Origin: a bacterium
GTDB lineage: Bacteria; Patescibacteriota; Saccharimonadia; Saccharimonadales; Saccharimonadaceae
Assembly: GCA_027451105.1 (NCBI GenBank)
Contig: DAIDKB010000010.1
Coordinates: 1 to 59,837 of the forward strand
Direction: 5' to 3'
DNA length: 59,837 nucleotides
A program made the translations under genes and the position numbers. Below are positions 15,670 through 24,568 of the stretch, piece after piece. Position 1 is the first letter of the stretch; every line of letters starts with the position of its first letter. The notes beneath the pieces are model-generated. The model searched no databases. It had not been told where the DNA came from and saw only the letters and a list, made by a program, of their open reading frames with translations.

Positions 15670-17202
15670 CTATTCGGTTATATCGCGAAGAATGGTAATG
15701 TTAGCACCGAGTGTATTCAGACGGTTGGCTAAATCTTCGTAGCCACGACTAATTGAGTAAACGTTGCGTAAAATCGATACGCCAGGGGCGGCTAGCATAC
15801 CGAGTAGAATCACAACGGCTGGTCGTAGGGCTGGTGGCGTTACGACTTCGGCGGGCTTCCATTTGGTTGGGCCATCGATTAGAACGCGGTGCGGGTCAAG
15901 CAATTTAACGTTGGCATTTAGCTTGGTTAGTTCCAGTAGGTAAATGGCGCGGTTTTCGTAGACCCAGTCGTGAATTAGGGTTTGACCAGTTGCAGTGGCG
16001 GCAATAACCGCAAAGAATGGCAGGTTATCGATGTTTAGGCCAGGAAATGGTAATGGGTGAATCTTGTCCTGCGGGGCAACCAGATTGCTGACTTTTGTGG
16101 TGATGTCAACTAAGCGTGTCTTACCATTTTGGGCGACATACTCATCGGATATATCATATTGAAAGTTCATATCTTCCAGGGTTTTAAGCTCAATCTCCAA
16201 AAACTCGATTGGGGCGCGCTTGATGGTGATTTCTGATTTTGTCACGATAGCGGCAGCGATAAAACTCATAGCCTCAATTGGATCTTCGCTAGGTGAGTAA
16301 TCAACGTTTTTGTTGATATCACGCAGACCGTGAACTGTAAGTGTTGTAGTGCCGATTCCCTCAATTTTGACGCCTAGTTTTTCAAGGAAGAAACAAACGT
16401 CCTGGACCATGTAGTTCGGGCTGGCGTTACGGATAACAGTGACGCCGTCATTTAAGGCGGCGGCCATTAGGACGTTCTCGGTGACGGTATCGCCACGTTC
16501 AGACAAAACAATTGCGCGCTCAGGTTTTAGCGGTTTGACGGTTGAATCATAAAATCCAGTGACAGTAGCGACTTCTAGGCCGAACTCTTTCAGGCTATTT
16601 AGGTGCGGCTCAACGGTGCGCTCACCAAGGCTACAACCACCAGCATAAGGTAATTTAAATGAATTGTAGCGGTGAAGCAGTGGGCCAAGGAACATAATGA
16701 TACTGCGAGTACGGCGGGCGGCGTCCAAGTTCATGTCATCAAGTTTTAGCTTGGCTGGTGGTACGATCTCAAGATCGTTGTTTTCAAGCCATTTGGTTTT
16801 GACGCCAATACTATTTAATACTTCGATAATGCGATTAACTTCTTCGATCCTAGCGACGCGGCGTAAAGTTGTTGTGCCGCGATTTAGAAGTGAGGCGCAA
16901 AGTAGGGCGACGGCGGCATTTTTGCTGGTATTTACGGTAATTGTACCAGATAAGTGGTGTCCACCCTCGACCCGAAAGTTCAGATTACCGGACTGATTAA
17001 GAGTAACGATTTGGCTTGACAAAACTTCGCTAATACGCGCTAACATCTCAAGGCTGATATTTTGACCGCCCTTTTCGATGCGATTAATTGCGCTTTGACT
17101 TGTATTTAAACTGTCGGCAAGCTGAGATTGTGTCATCCCACGGGCTTGTCGTGTCTCTTGAATTAGCATTCCAATCTTGGTTTTGTAGGTGTCGTTAATC
17201 AT
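15670..17202 (-). CDS. murA: HTH-MurA fusion: UDP-GlcNAc 1-carboxyvinyltransferase with N-terminal XRE domain
   Basis: 510 residues. Residues ~5-75 form an XRE/Cro helix-turn-helix (IGMLIQETRQARGMTQSQLADSLNTSQ is the two-helix core). From ~85 on is MurA/EPSP-synthase fold: NTSKNAAVALLCAS holds the substrate Lys/Asn, and PYAGGCSLGERTVEPHL contains the phosphoenolpyruvate-binding Cys. MurA performs the first committed step of peptidoglycan synthesis; the HTH suggests it also binds DNA. The ATG at 17202 lies 7 nt after TATCAT (17210-17215 on the minus strand). The longer ORF to 17286 would overlap glyA. It is divergent from glyA across three ATGATATA repeats. Confidence 0.88.
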   Translation of the reverse strand: MINDTYKTKIGMLIQETRQARGMTQSQLADSLNTSQSAINRIEKGGQNISLEMLARISEVLSSQIVTLNQSGNLNFRVEGGHHLSGTITVNTSKNAAVALLCASLLNRGTTTLRRVARIEEVNRIIEVLNSIGVKTKWLENNDLEIVPPAKLKLDDMNLDAARRTRSIIMFLGPLLHRYNSFKLPYAGGCSLGERTVEPHLNSLKEFGLEVATVTGFYDSTVKPLKPERAIVLSERGDTVTENVLMAAALNDGVTVIRNASPNYMVQDVCFFLEKLGVKIEGIGTTTLTVHGLRDINKNVDYSPSEDPIEAMSFIAAAIVTKSEITIKRAPIEFLEIELKTLEDMNFQYDISDEYVAQNGKTRLVDITTKVSNLVAPQDKIHPLPFPGLNIDNLPFFAVIAATATGQTLIHDWVYENRAIYLLELTKLNANVKLLDPHRVLIDGPTKWKPAEVVTPPALRPAVVILLGMLAAPGVSILRNVYSISRGYEDLANRLNTLGANITILRDITE

Positions 17203-17209
17203 AACCCCA

Positions 17210-17248
17210 ATGATATACCATCCATGATATAAAGTCAAGAATGATATA
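17210..17248. promoter_or_regulatory. Three ATGATATA direct repeats between HTH-murA and glyA
   Basis: ATGATATA occurs at 17210-17217, 17224-17231 and 17241-17248. The first overlaps the -10 box of HTH-murA (minus). The third overlaps the likely -10 TATAAT of glyA. The spacing (14 and 17 bp) and the HTH on the adjacent MurA make an autoregulatory operator a reasonable inference. Confidence 0.5.
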
Positions 17249-17275
17249 ATAGAGAAAGTATTAGGAGCAGCCGCT

Positions 17276-18553
17276 ATGACAGACAAAATTATCCAGACTT
17301 TAATAGAAAATGAAGAAGAACGCCAGCGTAATGGCCTTGAGCTTATTCCTAGCGAAAACTACGTTAGTCGCGATGTCTTAAACGCGCTTGGCAGTGTTTT
17401 TACTAACAAATACTCTGAAGGTTATCCCGGTAAGCGCTACTATGGTGGTCAGCAGTTTACTGATCAAGTCGAGCAGCTAGCGATTGACCGGGCTAAGCAG
17501 CTATTTAGGGCGGATCACGCCAATGTTCAGCCACATTCCGGTGCGCCAGCTAATGAAGCTGTTTATAGCGCTTGGCTCGAACCTGGCGATACGGTTCTTG
17601 CCATGGATTTGTCGCATGGTGGCCATTTGACCCACGGTGCGCCGGTGACGCGTAGTGCTCATTTGTATAATTTTGTGCGCTACAAGATGAAAGATATTAG
17701 TACGGGTGAGATTGATTATGATAACTTGCGCGAACTAGCCTTGAAGCATCGCCCAAAGATTATACTGGCGGGATTCAGCGCTTATCCGCGGGAGCTGGAT
17801 TATGCTAAATTTGCCAGCATCGGCAATGAAGTTGGCGCGCTGCTAATGGCCGATATGGCGCATATCGCCGGCTTGATTGCTGGTGGTGTGGCGGCTAATC
17901 CATTTGATTACGGCTTTCACGTGATTACGACGACGACCCACAAGACTTTACGCGGGCCGCGCGGTGGTTTGATTTTGAGTCGTGGTGTTGTCGGCAACCC
18001 ACTGCGAGCACCCGAAAAAACGCTTGAAAATATTCCAACGCTCATTGATCGGGCGGTTTTTCCTGGAATGCAGGGTGGTCCGCATATGCACGCCATCGCA
18101 GCTAAGGCTGTGGCCTTCGGAGAGGCCTTGCAGCCCGAGTTTAAGGATTATGCAAGGCAAGTAGTCAAGAATGCGGCTGTGCTAGCTGATGAGCTTAAAA
18201 AGCGTGGTTTTCAGCTGGTAACTGGTGGCACTAGCAATCATTTGATTTTAGCCGACGTTTATAAAAGCTTTGGTATTGACGGCAAAGTGGCCGAGATCGC
18301 TATGGACAAGATCGGCTTAACCTTAAATGCCAATACTGTGGCGGATGATCCATTGCCACCGTTTAGGCCGAGTGGCATCCGTCTAGGTACGCCAGCTATG
18401 ACAACGCGCGGGTTGAACGAGGGCCATATGGCGCAGATTGCTGATTGGATGAAGCAGGCGATTGATAGCCGTGACAATGGAGTTGAGCTTGAGCGTTTGG
18501 CCGCCGAGGTTAAGCAGTTTGCTGTGCAATTTCCTTTGCCAAGTGACAATTAA
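17276..18553 (+). CDS. glyA: Serine hydroxymethyltransferase
   Basis: 425 residues, normal length. LIPSENYVSRDVL at the N-terminus, the conserved YSEGYPGKRYYGG, and the PLP lysine in TTTTHKTLRGPRGG are all intact. It converts serine and tetrahydrofolate to glycine and methylene-THF and supplies FolD, encoded at 28099. It has a leader and a Shine-Dalgarno site (AGGAG, 9 nt upstream), with a TATAAT further up among the ATGATATA repeats. Followed by a terminator. Confidence 0.96.
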   Translation: MTDKIIQTLIENEEERQRNGLELIPSENYVSRDVLNALGSVFTNKYSEGYPGKRYYGGQQFTDQVEQLAIDRAKQLFRADHANVQPHSGAPANEAVYSAWLEPGDTVLAMDLSHGGHLTHGAPVTRSAHLYNFVRYKMKDISTGEIDYDNLRELALKHRPKIILAGFSAYPRELDYAKFASIGNEVGALLMADMAHIAGLIAGGVAANPFDYGFHVITTTTHKTLRGPRGGLILSRGVVGNPLRAPEKTLENIPTLIDRAVFPGMQGGPHMHAIAAKAVAFGEALQPEFKDYARQVVKNAAVLADELKKRGFQLVTGGTSNHLILADVYKSFGIDGKVAEIAMDKIGLTLNANTVADDPLPPFRPSGIRLGTPAMTTRGLNEGHMAQIADWMKQAIDSRDNGVELERLAAEVKQFAVQFPLPSDN

Positions 18554-18575
18554 AACTCTAATAAGTTGATATAAA

Positions 18576-18604
18576 AAATAGACCTTCGTAGTGAAGGTCT
18601 ATTT
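18576..18604. terminator. Terminator between glyA and the pilin gene
   Basis: AAATAGACCTTC pairs perfectly with GAAGGTCTATTT around a 5-nt loop. The symmetrical A/T flanks suggest it works for both convergent genes. Confidence 0.8.
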
Positions 18605-18619
18605 AATTGCTAGGTTATA

Positions 18620-19090
18620 TTAGCTTGTTGGGTATACGAACGTTCCGGCGCTTGTTGCGGAGCCGACGTAGATGTAGTTAACTGTCGATGTCGCAAAGTT
18701 GTACCAAGCGATGCGTCCACCGGTTGGGTTGGTGCAGGTTGTTAGACATGAGTAGGCTACAGTTGTTAGACCGTTAGTGCTGTTAACCGTTGAAGTTGCA
18801 GCATCTGGAATAACTGTAATACCTGATGGCTCTTTGGTTGATGTGCTACCAGTTGCGAATGAAGCGGCGGTTGCTGGGTATGAACCAGTGTCGGCGTTCA
18901 TAGCCTCGGCGACTTTTTGTGTGTTAGCGCCATTTGTCTGTGCTTTTGTACCGTTGGCGCGAGCCGTGATACCGCTATAAGCCACGATAGTGATGGCAGC
19001 CAAGATACCAATAACGACGATCACAATCAAAAGCTCAACGATTGTGAAGCCTGATTGCTTTGCCTTAAGTTTTTTAATTTTTTCTACCAT
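18620..19090 (-). CDS. Type IV pilin-like protein (short)
   Basis: 156 residues. Class III signal: a basic leader, then SGFTIVELLIVIVVIGILAA with the prepilin cleavage Gly and Glu+5, followed by an alpha-1 helix (AYSGITARANGTKAQT). The globular part is short, Ser/Thr/Gly rich, and has a Cys pair (YSCLTTCTNPTGG). This size suits a major pilin. It is separate from the pilin cluster upstream, with about 95 nt of A/T-rich spacer. Confidence 0.87.
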   Translation of the reverse strand: MVEKIKKLKAKQSGFTIVELLIVIVVIGILAAITIVAYSGITARANGTKAQTNGANTQKVAEAMNADTGSYPATAASFATGSTSTKEPSGITVIPDAATSTVNSTNGLTTVAYSCLTTCTNPTGGRIAWYNFATSTVNYIYVGSATSAGTFVYPTS

Positions 19091-19184
19091 TATTTTTTTA
19101 GTGCCCCCTATTACATAGTGATGTTACCAGTGTACTAATTCATTAAAATAAACACAAGCATTTTTATTTTAGAATCAACTGATT

Positions 19185-21284
19185 TTACTGTTCGGCCATA
19201 AAACTTATACCCTCGAGAGCCGACCAGCTGGCACTGGCATTTCCGTCAGCGATAATGATGTCGCCCGTAGGCAGAACGTCGAATCGGCAAAGGTGTAGCA
19301 TGCAGGCGTTACTTTGAAGTGACCTGTAGGCTGGTCTATAGCCAGCCGGAAGGTTAGCAACAACGGTACCATTGGCTGTATTGCCGCCGTATATTAAGCC
19401 TTTAACTTTTACAATACCGTCTGGTCCTTTAGTATATTGCGGTACGGCATAACCAGGGTATATCAGCCAGCCATTTTGAAGTGTTAAGTTGTTCCACGAT
19501 GCCTTACCGGCGGCAAAGAAGTTATGTTGAATTGATCGGTAGCTGTTTTGCGCAATACTTTTGGCGGTTATGCCGCCTGACGTATTGGCGCCGGTAACGT
19601 CAAAGGCATTATTGCTGGTTGTTGGCATATGTAGGTAATCTGGTGGTGCGTAGCCAGCTGGCAGCTGTCCAATGACCGCCCCATCGGCGGTATTACCGTT
19701 TGCTACCAACCCCTTAGTAAAGACCTTGCCGGTACTATCCATGGTATAGCCAGCAATAGCCCAGCCATTATTGTAATTAACCCAGCTATTTTGCAGCGGA
19801 CTAAATGCTGTCCAGGTGTATGGCGATCCTGCGGGTATGAAACTAATACCTTCTAGTGAGTACCAGCCTGTTCCACCGGTTTGGAATCTAATAGTTCCAT
19901 CAGGGTATATATCGATTCGAGCTGAACCACCAGACGACTCGCCTTGGAACATAAAGTTTTCGGCTGGGCGGTAGCCAGATGGAAGAGTGGCTATGATCTC
20001 ACCAGATGTTGCTGTACCAACTCGGCGTAGCAGACCCTTGAGCATAACTACCCCGGCGCTAGATTTGGTGTAGGCACCGGTTTGATATATATTTGTATCC
20101 GCACCGTTGTTGTAGTCTGTCCAACCATTCTGATACGCCAAGTTATACCAGTTCGGAATAGTAGCGCAGGCCGATCCAAATGGTGATGAGCCGACACTAT
20201 TATTGGCATAAACGGTTGCACAAACACTCTGCCCACGCATGGCTGAAACAGTATATGACGTAATGTTTTGGTTGGTGGCCCCAGCAACGTAGGTGCCCCC
20301 AGCTACACTATAGTTAATTGTATAGTTCGTGGCGGTTGCGACGCGTCCCCATGAAAATACAATTTGATCGGGTATTGAAAGAGTAGCCGTGACCGATGGC
20401 GCAACTGGAGCTGATACCGGTGGAGTGACGACCGCAATAGTTGAGGCGTTTACATCAAGTTTGGTCGCGCGAATTGTACCACTCTGGCTGACACTACGAC
20501 CGGCAATCGTATTGTTTAAATTAATAGAGGCAACAACAGTCGTGTCGGCCTGCAAGGACGAGGTGCGTTGTGCATCGGTATTAGACGTATTAGTGCTAGC
20601 TGTGTCGGCCGCGGTCGCATTAGCTGAATTAAAGTATTGTACGTCAAAATTACTAGGATTGATATTATCGATCAAGTCTTCATCTTGAGCTTGGCACATT
20701 GTTTGCGGCGTTGGCGTGGTTATGATGGCTGGGTTACAGCCAGGCTGCTGCCACGGCACCGAACAACCAGCGGTTTTATAGTTTGATGGCATAACTACTC
20801 TACGCCATAAGGTGTTATTTTTAACAAAGTAAATCACATTTAAGGTTAAAGGATTATTTTGACTAACCTGAGTACTCGAACAGGCATTGGGCGAGTTTTG
20901 GAGATAAACGACACCGCTGGTTACTGACAAAGGATTACCAGTGGTCGCAAGCGTATTTAGAATTAGCTGATCGCTGTTGGTGGTACTGACGTTATGAAAA
21001 GCTGTCGTATCATCATTAAAACCTTGCGGCGAGGTCAAGGTGACGTTATTGGTTGAAAGAAAGGTCGTGCTAAGCTTAACGTCTGCCTCGATACGGTTCA
21101 GTGCGTCCTGAATATTGTAGGCCATCGCGTTGGCGCCACGCGCCATCAAGACCTCACCTGTCATATTGACGATAACTGATATAAATGCCCCAATTACCAA
21201 GATGACAATTGGCGCAATTATTAATAGCTCGACAATCGTGAAGCCTTTTTGTGTTTTTTTATGGATAAGTTTACTTATTGACAT
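19185..21284 (-). CDS. Giant pseudopilin with Fn3-like domain and three phage-tail-fibre-type modules
   Basis: 699 residues. Prepilin signal QKGFTIVELLIIAPIVILVIG with the processing Gly and Glu. A pilin-like domain reaches ~290 with several cysteines. An Fn3-like domain follows (~295-375: QIVFSWGRVATATNYTINY...SVCATVYANN). Three modules of about 100 residues then appear (~376-485, ~486-595, ~596-699), each opening with QNGW or QNSW..Y, then G.V..KGL, then LP.GY.P, and two closing with a SLEGISF-type end. These modules look like repeats of phage tail-fibre C-termini. A surface adhesin displayed on a pilus is inferred. Last gene of the pilin cluster, overlapping the previous one by 14 nt. Confidence 0.85.
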   Translation of the reverse strand: MSISKLIHKKTQKGFTIVELLIIAPIVILVIGAFISVIVNMTGEVLMARGANAMAYNIQDALNRIEADVKLSTTFLSTNNVTLTSPQGFNDDTTAFHNVSTTNSDQLILNTLATTGNPLSVTSGVVYLQNSPNACSSTQVSQNNPLTLNVIYFVKNNTLWRRVVMPSNYKTAGCSVPWQQPGCNPAIITTPTPQTMCQAQDEDLIDNINPSNFDVQYFNSANATAADTASTNTSNTDAQRTSSLQADTTVVASINLNNTIAGRSVSQSGTIRATKLDVNASTIAVVTPPVSAPVAPSVTATLSIPDQIVFSWGRVATATNYTINYSVAGGTYVAGATNQNITSYTVSAMRGQSVCATVYANNSVGSSPFGSACATIPNWYNLAYQNGWTDYNNGADTNIYQTGAYTKSSAGVVMLKGLLRRVGTATSGEIIATLPSGYRPAENFMFQGESSGGSARIDIYPDGTIRFQTGGTGWYSLEGISFIPAGSPYTWTAFSPLQNSWVNYNNGWAIAGYTMDSTGKVFTKGLVANGNTADGAVIGQLPAGYAPPDYLHMPTTSNNAFDVTGANTSGGITAKSIAQNSYRSIQHNFFAAGKASWNNLTLQNGWLIYPGYAVPQYTKGPDGIVKVKGLIYGGNTANGTVVANLPAGYRPAYRSLQSNACMLHLCRFDVLPTGDIIIADGNASASWSALEGISFMAEQ

Positions 21285-21654
21285 AGGTCTCGTATTCTAC
21301 TGATTGCTGTGGCGTGTTGTACTTAACAATCACATCGACATCGGTTATGGTTGGTGTGCTTGAATAAGGACAGGTGTAGGTGACGGTAACTGTTACACTT
21401 TGCAGGCCACTAACACTTATCGGCGTGTTGTTAACTGGTGTTGATGCGTTGCACGGGTTAGAGGCTGTCGGCGAATAGCGCCTAATATAGTCGTAGGCGA
21501 CGTTAGCTGCTCTGGCTTGGGCCCTGGTGTTACCGCTGTCCTTAATAATGACGGTGTAGAGTTGGTAGCCAGTTACTAAAAAAGCCGCCGCAATAAAGAG
21601 AGTAATTAGCAGTTCAACGGCTGTAAAGCCAGATTGTTGCTTATTGTTTATCAT
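21271..21654 (-). CDS. Pseudopilin
   Basis: 127 residues. Prepilin signal QSGFTAVELLITLFIAAAFLV. The small globular domain has two cysteines (NPCNAS, YTCPYS) likely to form a disulfide. The start overlaps the stop of the preceding pilin as ATGA, so the cluster is co-translated. Probably a minor pilin priming assembly of the large adhesin encoded next. Confidence 0.85.
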   Translation of the reverse strand: MINNKQQSGFTAVELLITLFIAAAFLVTGYQLYTVIIKDSGNTRAQARAANVAYDYIRRYSPTASNPCNASTPVNNTPISVSGLQSVTVTVTYTCPYSSTPTITDVDVIVKYNTPQQSVEYETYVNK

Positions 21655-22160
21655 TGGTTTTTGCTCGTTTTCATATAAATTGAGCCGTCAGATTCCATTT
21701 TTGCATACAGATTAAACTTGGTACACATCTGGGTGGCGGTTGTACAAAGCGTTTCATCCTGCTGCAGGGGCTGATAGATATATGTCGCGGTAGTAGGTGT
21801 TGGTTGGACACTGGTGCCACCCTGCAGATTATTTGTTGCTGCTACAAAACCGACGTCAGCAGAGGCGACCCCGGGGGGTGTAAATGATTTTAGGTCGGCA
21901 TCGCGGAGGTTAGCCTGGATATTTGTAGAGCTATTAAGTTCAACCGTTGATGGATAGCGCCCTAGAGTGCTGCTGCCATCGGTGCCCGATTTATAAAATA
22001 TCTCTAGCTGTGCGGCGATGGTGTCCAGATCGGTTTTGCGCTTGGTATCGCGCGAGTTGACCTGGGTACTGTGAAGATTCACGACGCTAAGTGTCAAAAG
22101 AATGCCCATAAGTGCGATGACAATCAGCAATTCAACAATCGTAAAACCACGGCGATTCAT
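21651..22160 (-). CDS. Pseudopilin (GspG-like)
   Basis: 169 residues. Signal RRGFTIVELLIVIALMGILLTLSVVNL, followed by DTKRKTDLDTIAAQLEIFYKSGTDG...YPST, the pattern of GspG/PilE-type subunits. First gene of the three-gene pilin run. The ATG lies 7 nt after TATGCT (minus strand 22168-22173), so it is probably leaderless, though AAGGT next to the ATG could act as a weak ribosome site. Confidence 0.87.
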   Translation of the reverse strand: MNRRGFTIVELLIVIALMGILLTLSVVNLHSTQVNSRDTKRKTDLDTIAAQLEIFYKSGTDGSSTLGRYPSTVELNSSTNIQANLRDADLKSFTPPGVASADVGFVAATNNLQGGTSVQPTPTTATYIYQPLQQDETLCTTATQMCTKFNLYAKMESDGSIYMKTSKNQ

Positions 22161-22201
22161 ACCTTATAGCATAAGTTTTTTTAGGTTAAACCGCAAGCGT
22201 T

Positions 22202-23221
22202 TTAGACTTCGAGAGGCTCTTGTTCAATCTGAATTTTAAACTTGTCACGAACAGTGTTGATTATTTCATTGCGTGCCTCGGCAAGATCATGGTAGCCCGT
22301 GGCCGATTCATTGATAAGAACGACGGCATTTTTGTCATTAACTCGTATGCCGTGAAGAACCTGGCCTTTAAGGCCAGCTTGCTCGATAAGCCAACCGCTT
22401 GGCACTTTAAATCGGCCGTCGCCCATATCATAAGTCGGCATATCGGGATTGGCATTCTTCAGTTCGGCCAGTTGCCAATCTTCAACAATGGCATTCTTAA
22501 AAAACGAACCGGAGTTTGGCAAAAGCTTTGGATCTGGTAGTTTGCTAGACCGAATATCGATTACGGCATTTCTAATTGTCTCTTGGGTAAAAATATGGAC
22601 ATCGTGCTGGTCAAAGTAGGCTTGCAGCGCATCGTAAAATGGTGGTTGAGGCAGGTTTTTGGAGAGCTTTAAGGTAATCGATACAATAATGTAGCGTCCG
22701 ATTTGGCTGTCGCGAAAAATACTTTGGCGGTAAGAAAACTCGCAATTTTCGTTTAAAAGCGTCACAAAACTATCAGCCTGTGTGTCGTAGGCGACAAGGG
22801 ATACTAGCGTATCGGCTATTTCTTGGCCATAGGCGCCAACGTTTTGAACCGGAGCGGCCCCAGCGGTACCGGGAATGGCCGACATGGCTTCGATGCCACT
22901 TAGGCGCATATCAACAGTTCTTTTAACAACCGAGTCCCACTCTTCACCGGCGCCAATTTGAACGGTTGTCGAGTTAAGGTCATCGGCGATGACACTGAAT
23001 CCAGGAATACGCATGCGAATGATGAGCCCATTGAAACCTTCATCCTTGGCGATAACGTTACTGCCGCCACCAAGTACGAAGACCGGCAGGGATTGAGCTT
23101 TAGCATTGCGGTAAGCTTCGACGACTTCTTCGGGTGTGCGGACTTCGGTCATGAAGCGAGCGTTGCCACCGAGTTTCATAGTCGTGAAGTTTTTTAGGGG
23201 TATGTTGGTGTGAATTTCCAT
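22202..23221 (-). CDS. murB: UDP-N-acetylenolpyruvoylglucosamine reductase
   Basis: 339 residues. FAD-binding motifs LGGGSNVIAKDEGFNG and IPGTAGAAPVQNVGAYGQEI, and the catalytic Ser in LPNSGSFFKN. Completes UDP-MurNAc synthesis after MurA. I start it at the ATG 23221, which has TATAAT 9 nt upstream and begins with the family N-terminus (NIPLKNFTTMKLGG). The open frame continues through the complement of tRNA-Arg; that extension is an artefact. Confidence 0.94.
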   Translation of the reverse strand: MEIHTNIPLKNFTTMKLGGNARFMTEVRTPEEVVEAYRNAKAQSLPVFVLGGGSNVIAKDEGFNGLIIRMRIPGFSVIADDLNSTTVQIGAGEEWDSVVKRTVDMRLSGIEAMSAIPGTAGAAPVQNVGAYGQEIADTLVSLVAYDTQADSFVTLLNENCEFSYRQSIFRDSQIGRYIIVSITLKLSKNLPQPPFYDALQAYFDQHDVHIFTQETIRNAVIDIRSSKLPDPKLLPNSGSFFKNAIVEDWQLAELKNANPDMPTYDMGDGRFKVPSGWLIEQAGLKGQVLHGIRVNDKNAVVLINESATGYHDLAEARNEIINTVRDKFKIQIEQEPLEV

Positions 23222-23257
23222 ATGCCGACCATTATAGCTCAACTTAATTGTTCGTGA

Positions 23258-23263
23258 TATAAT
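23258..23263 (+). promoter_or_regulatory. -10 box of tRNA-Arg(TCG)
   Basis: TATAAT lies 12 nt before the tRNA 5' end. Confidence 0.6.
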
Positions 23264-23275
23264 GACCTCTGATAT

Positions 23276-23352
23276 GCACCCGTAGCTCAGCTGGATAGAG
23301 TACCTGGCTTCGAACCAGGGGGTCGTAGGTTCGAATCCTGCCGGGTGTACCA
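23276..23352 (+). tRNA. tRNA-Arg (TCG)
   Basis: Acceptor GCACCCG/CGGGTGT (G1-U72), perfect anticodon stem CCTGG/CCAGG with loop CTTCGAA (TCG), T-arm GTAGG TTCGAAT CCTGC, encoded CCA (23350-23352). No interrupted T-arm element follows this tRNA. Confidence 0.93.
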
Positions 23353-23390
23353 AAATAATAAACTCATCATCGATGGGTTTATTATTTTGG
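23350..23390 (+). terminator. Terminator hairpin including the tRNA-Arg(TCG) CCA
   Basis: CCAAAATAATAAACTCATC (23350-23368) pairs with GATGGGTTTATTATTTTGG (23372-23390) over 19 bp with one G-U, starting at the tRNA's own CCA. Confidence 0.82.
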
Positions 23391-23463
23391 TCACAAGAGG
23401 TCCGGGCTTACGCGGCATCACTATAAGTGTTAGAATAGAATTACAAATAAAGGGAGAAAATGT

Positions 23464-23859
23464 ATGACCGAAACAGAGCAAACGACAGAAGTACATGAAA
23501 CTACCACTCAGCCTAATGGGGCACAAGTGGAGCGCCATAACGTAAGCCGTACCTCACAAACGTCAGGCATTGTTGTTGCCCAACGAGCCATCTGGTTTAT
23601 TGTTGGAGTAGTCGACACCCTACTTGCTATAAGATTTGTATTGCTACTTCTAGGCGCCAACCAAGGTGCTGGGTTTGTCGATTTCATTTACGGTATTACG
23701 GGAGTATTTGTCGCTCCATTTGTCGGCATATTTGGCGAACCGATTTATGGTCGCTTTGTGTTTGAGTGGAGCAGCTTACTTGCGATTGTTGTGTATACCT
23801 TGATCGGCTGGGGTATTGTAAAACTGATTACACTATCTCGCCCTCAAGACGAGATTTAG
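23464..23859 (+). CDS. YggT-like small membrane protein
   Basis: 131 residues. A hydrophilic N-terminal ~40 residues (Thr/Gln rich) precedes two hydrophobic regions (FIVGVVDTLLAIRFVLLLLGAN and LLAIVVYTLIGWGIVKLI), with the central FIYGITGVFVAPFVGIF typical of YggT-family helical hairpins. Function unknown; YggT proteins are linked to cell-envelope and division genes. Preceded by a ribosome site (AAAGGGAG). Confidence 0.7.
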   Translation: MTETEQTTEVHETTTQPNGAQVERHNVSRTSQTSGIVVAQRAIWFIVGVVDTLLAIRFVLLLLGANQGAGFVDFIYGITGVFVAPFVGIFGEPIYGRFVFEWSSLLAIVVYTLIGWGIVKLITLSRPQDEI

Positions 23860-23871
23860 TACGCTAATTAA

Positions 23872-24420
23872 GTGGACGATTTAAGCTTTCTAGAGCAAGA
23901 TGCGGTTGCGGTTGCCCGGCGGCTGCTTGGGTGGCGTTTTTATAGACAGGACGCCAGCGGTCTGGTGGGCGGCGTAATCATCGAAACCGAGGCTTATACC
24001 GAGGATGATGCTGCCAGCCACACTTTTAATGGCCAAACAAATCGCAATAAAGTCATGTTTGGGTCGGCTGGTCATTTGTATGTCTACTTTACCTATGGCA
24101 TGCATTATTGTGTCAATATTGTTGCGGGGCACGATGGTCGTGGTGAAGGTGTTTTACTGCGAGCATTGGTTCCAGATCAGGGAATCGATATTATTAGTCA
24201 GCGTCGTCATAGTCAGCCGGATAATATGCTAGTTAATGGCCCAGCGAAACTTTGCCAGGCGCTAAATATTGGCCGTGATGATAATGGTAAAGCGGTAAAT
24301 CAGGGTGAGTTTTTATTGCTACCGCCTGATAAGCCAATTTTTAATGTCCAGGCAACAGAACGAATCGGTATCAAGAAAAACACTAGTTATAATTGGCGCT
24401 TTATCGCTGACGTTAAATAG
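23872..24420 (+). CDS. 3-methyladenine DNA glycosylase (MPG/AAG family)
   Basis: 182 residues. IIETEAYTEDDAASHTFNGQTNRNKVMF contains the catalytic Glu, and YFTYGMHYCVNIV carries the DNA-intercalating Tyr region. VNGPAKLCQALNI is the late motif. Removes alkylated adenine and hypoxanthine from DNA. Starts with GTG; a weak box TACGCT lies 6 nt upstream and no Shine-Dalgarno is visible. Length matches bacterial AAG enzymes. Confidence 0.9.
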   Translation: MDDLSFLEQDAVAVARRLLGWRFYRQDASGLVGGVIIETEAYTEDDAASHTFNGQTNRNKVMFGSAGHLYVYFTYGMHYCVNIVAGHDGRGEGVLLRALVPDQGIDIISQRRHSQPDNMLVNGPAKLCQALNIGRDDNGKAVNQGEFLLLPPDKPIFNVQATERIGIKKNTSYNWRFIADVK

Positions 24421-24491
24421 TGATGATTTTGTCTTGTGTTAACAGGGGTAATGGTGTACAATCAGTTTTTGTAAATAGACAAAATATACGT

Positions 24492-24568
24492 GGGCCAGTA
24501 GCTCAGCTGGTTAGAGCGTCTGCCTCTTAAGCAGAATGTCGTGGGTTCAAGTCCCACCTGGCCCTCCA
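24492..24568 (+). tRNA. tRNA-Lys (CTT)
   Basis: Acceptor GGGCCAG/CTGGCCC, D-arm GCTC/GAGC, perfect anticodon stem TCTGC/GCAGA with loop CTCTTAA (CTT), T-arm GTGGG TTCAAGT CCCAC, encoded CCA (24566-24568). Its T-arm 3' half, acceptor end and terminator are repeated exactly 194 nt downstream. Confidence 0.94.

Noticed and set aside
19185-21284. Prophage remnant
   Set aside because: The tail-fibre-like modules are fused to a prepilin and no other phage gene is present.
23222-23538. Extension of murB and an ORF across tRNA-Arg
   Set aside because: These reading frames run through the complement of the tRNA and its terminator; murB has a better start at 23221.
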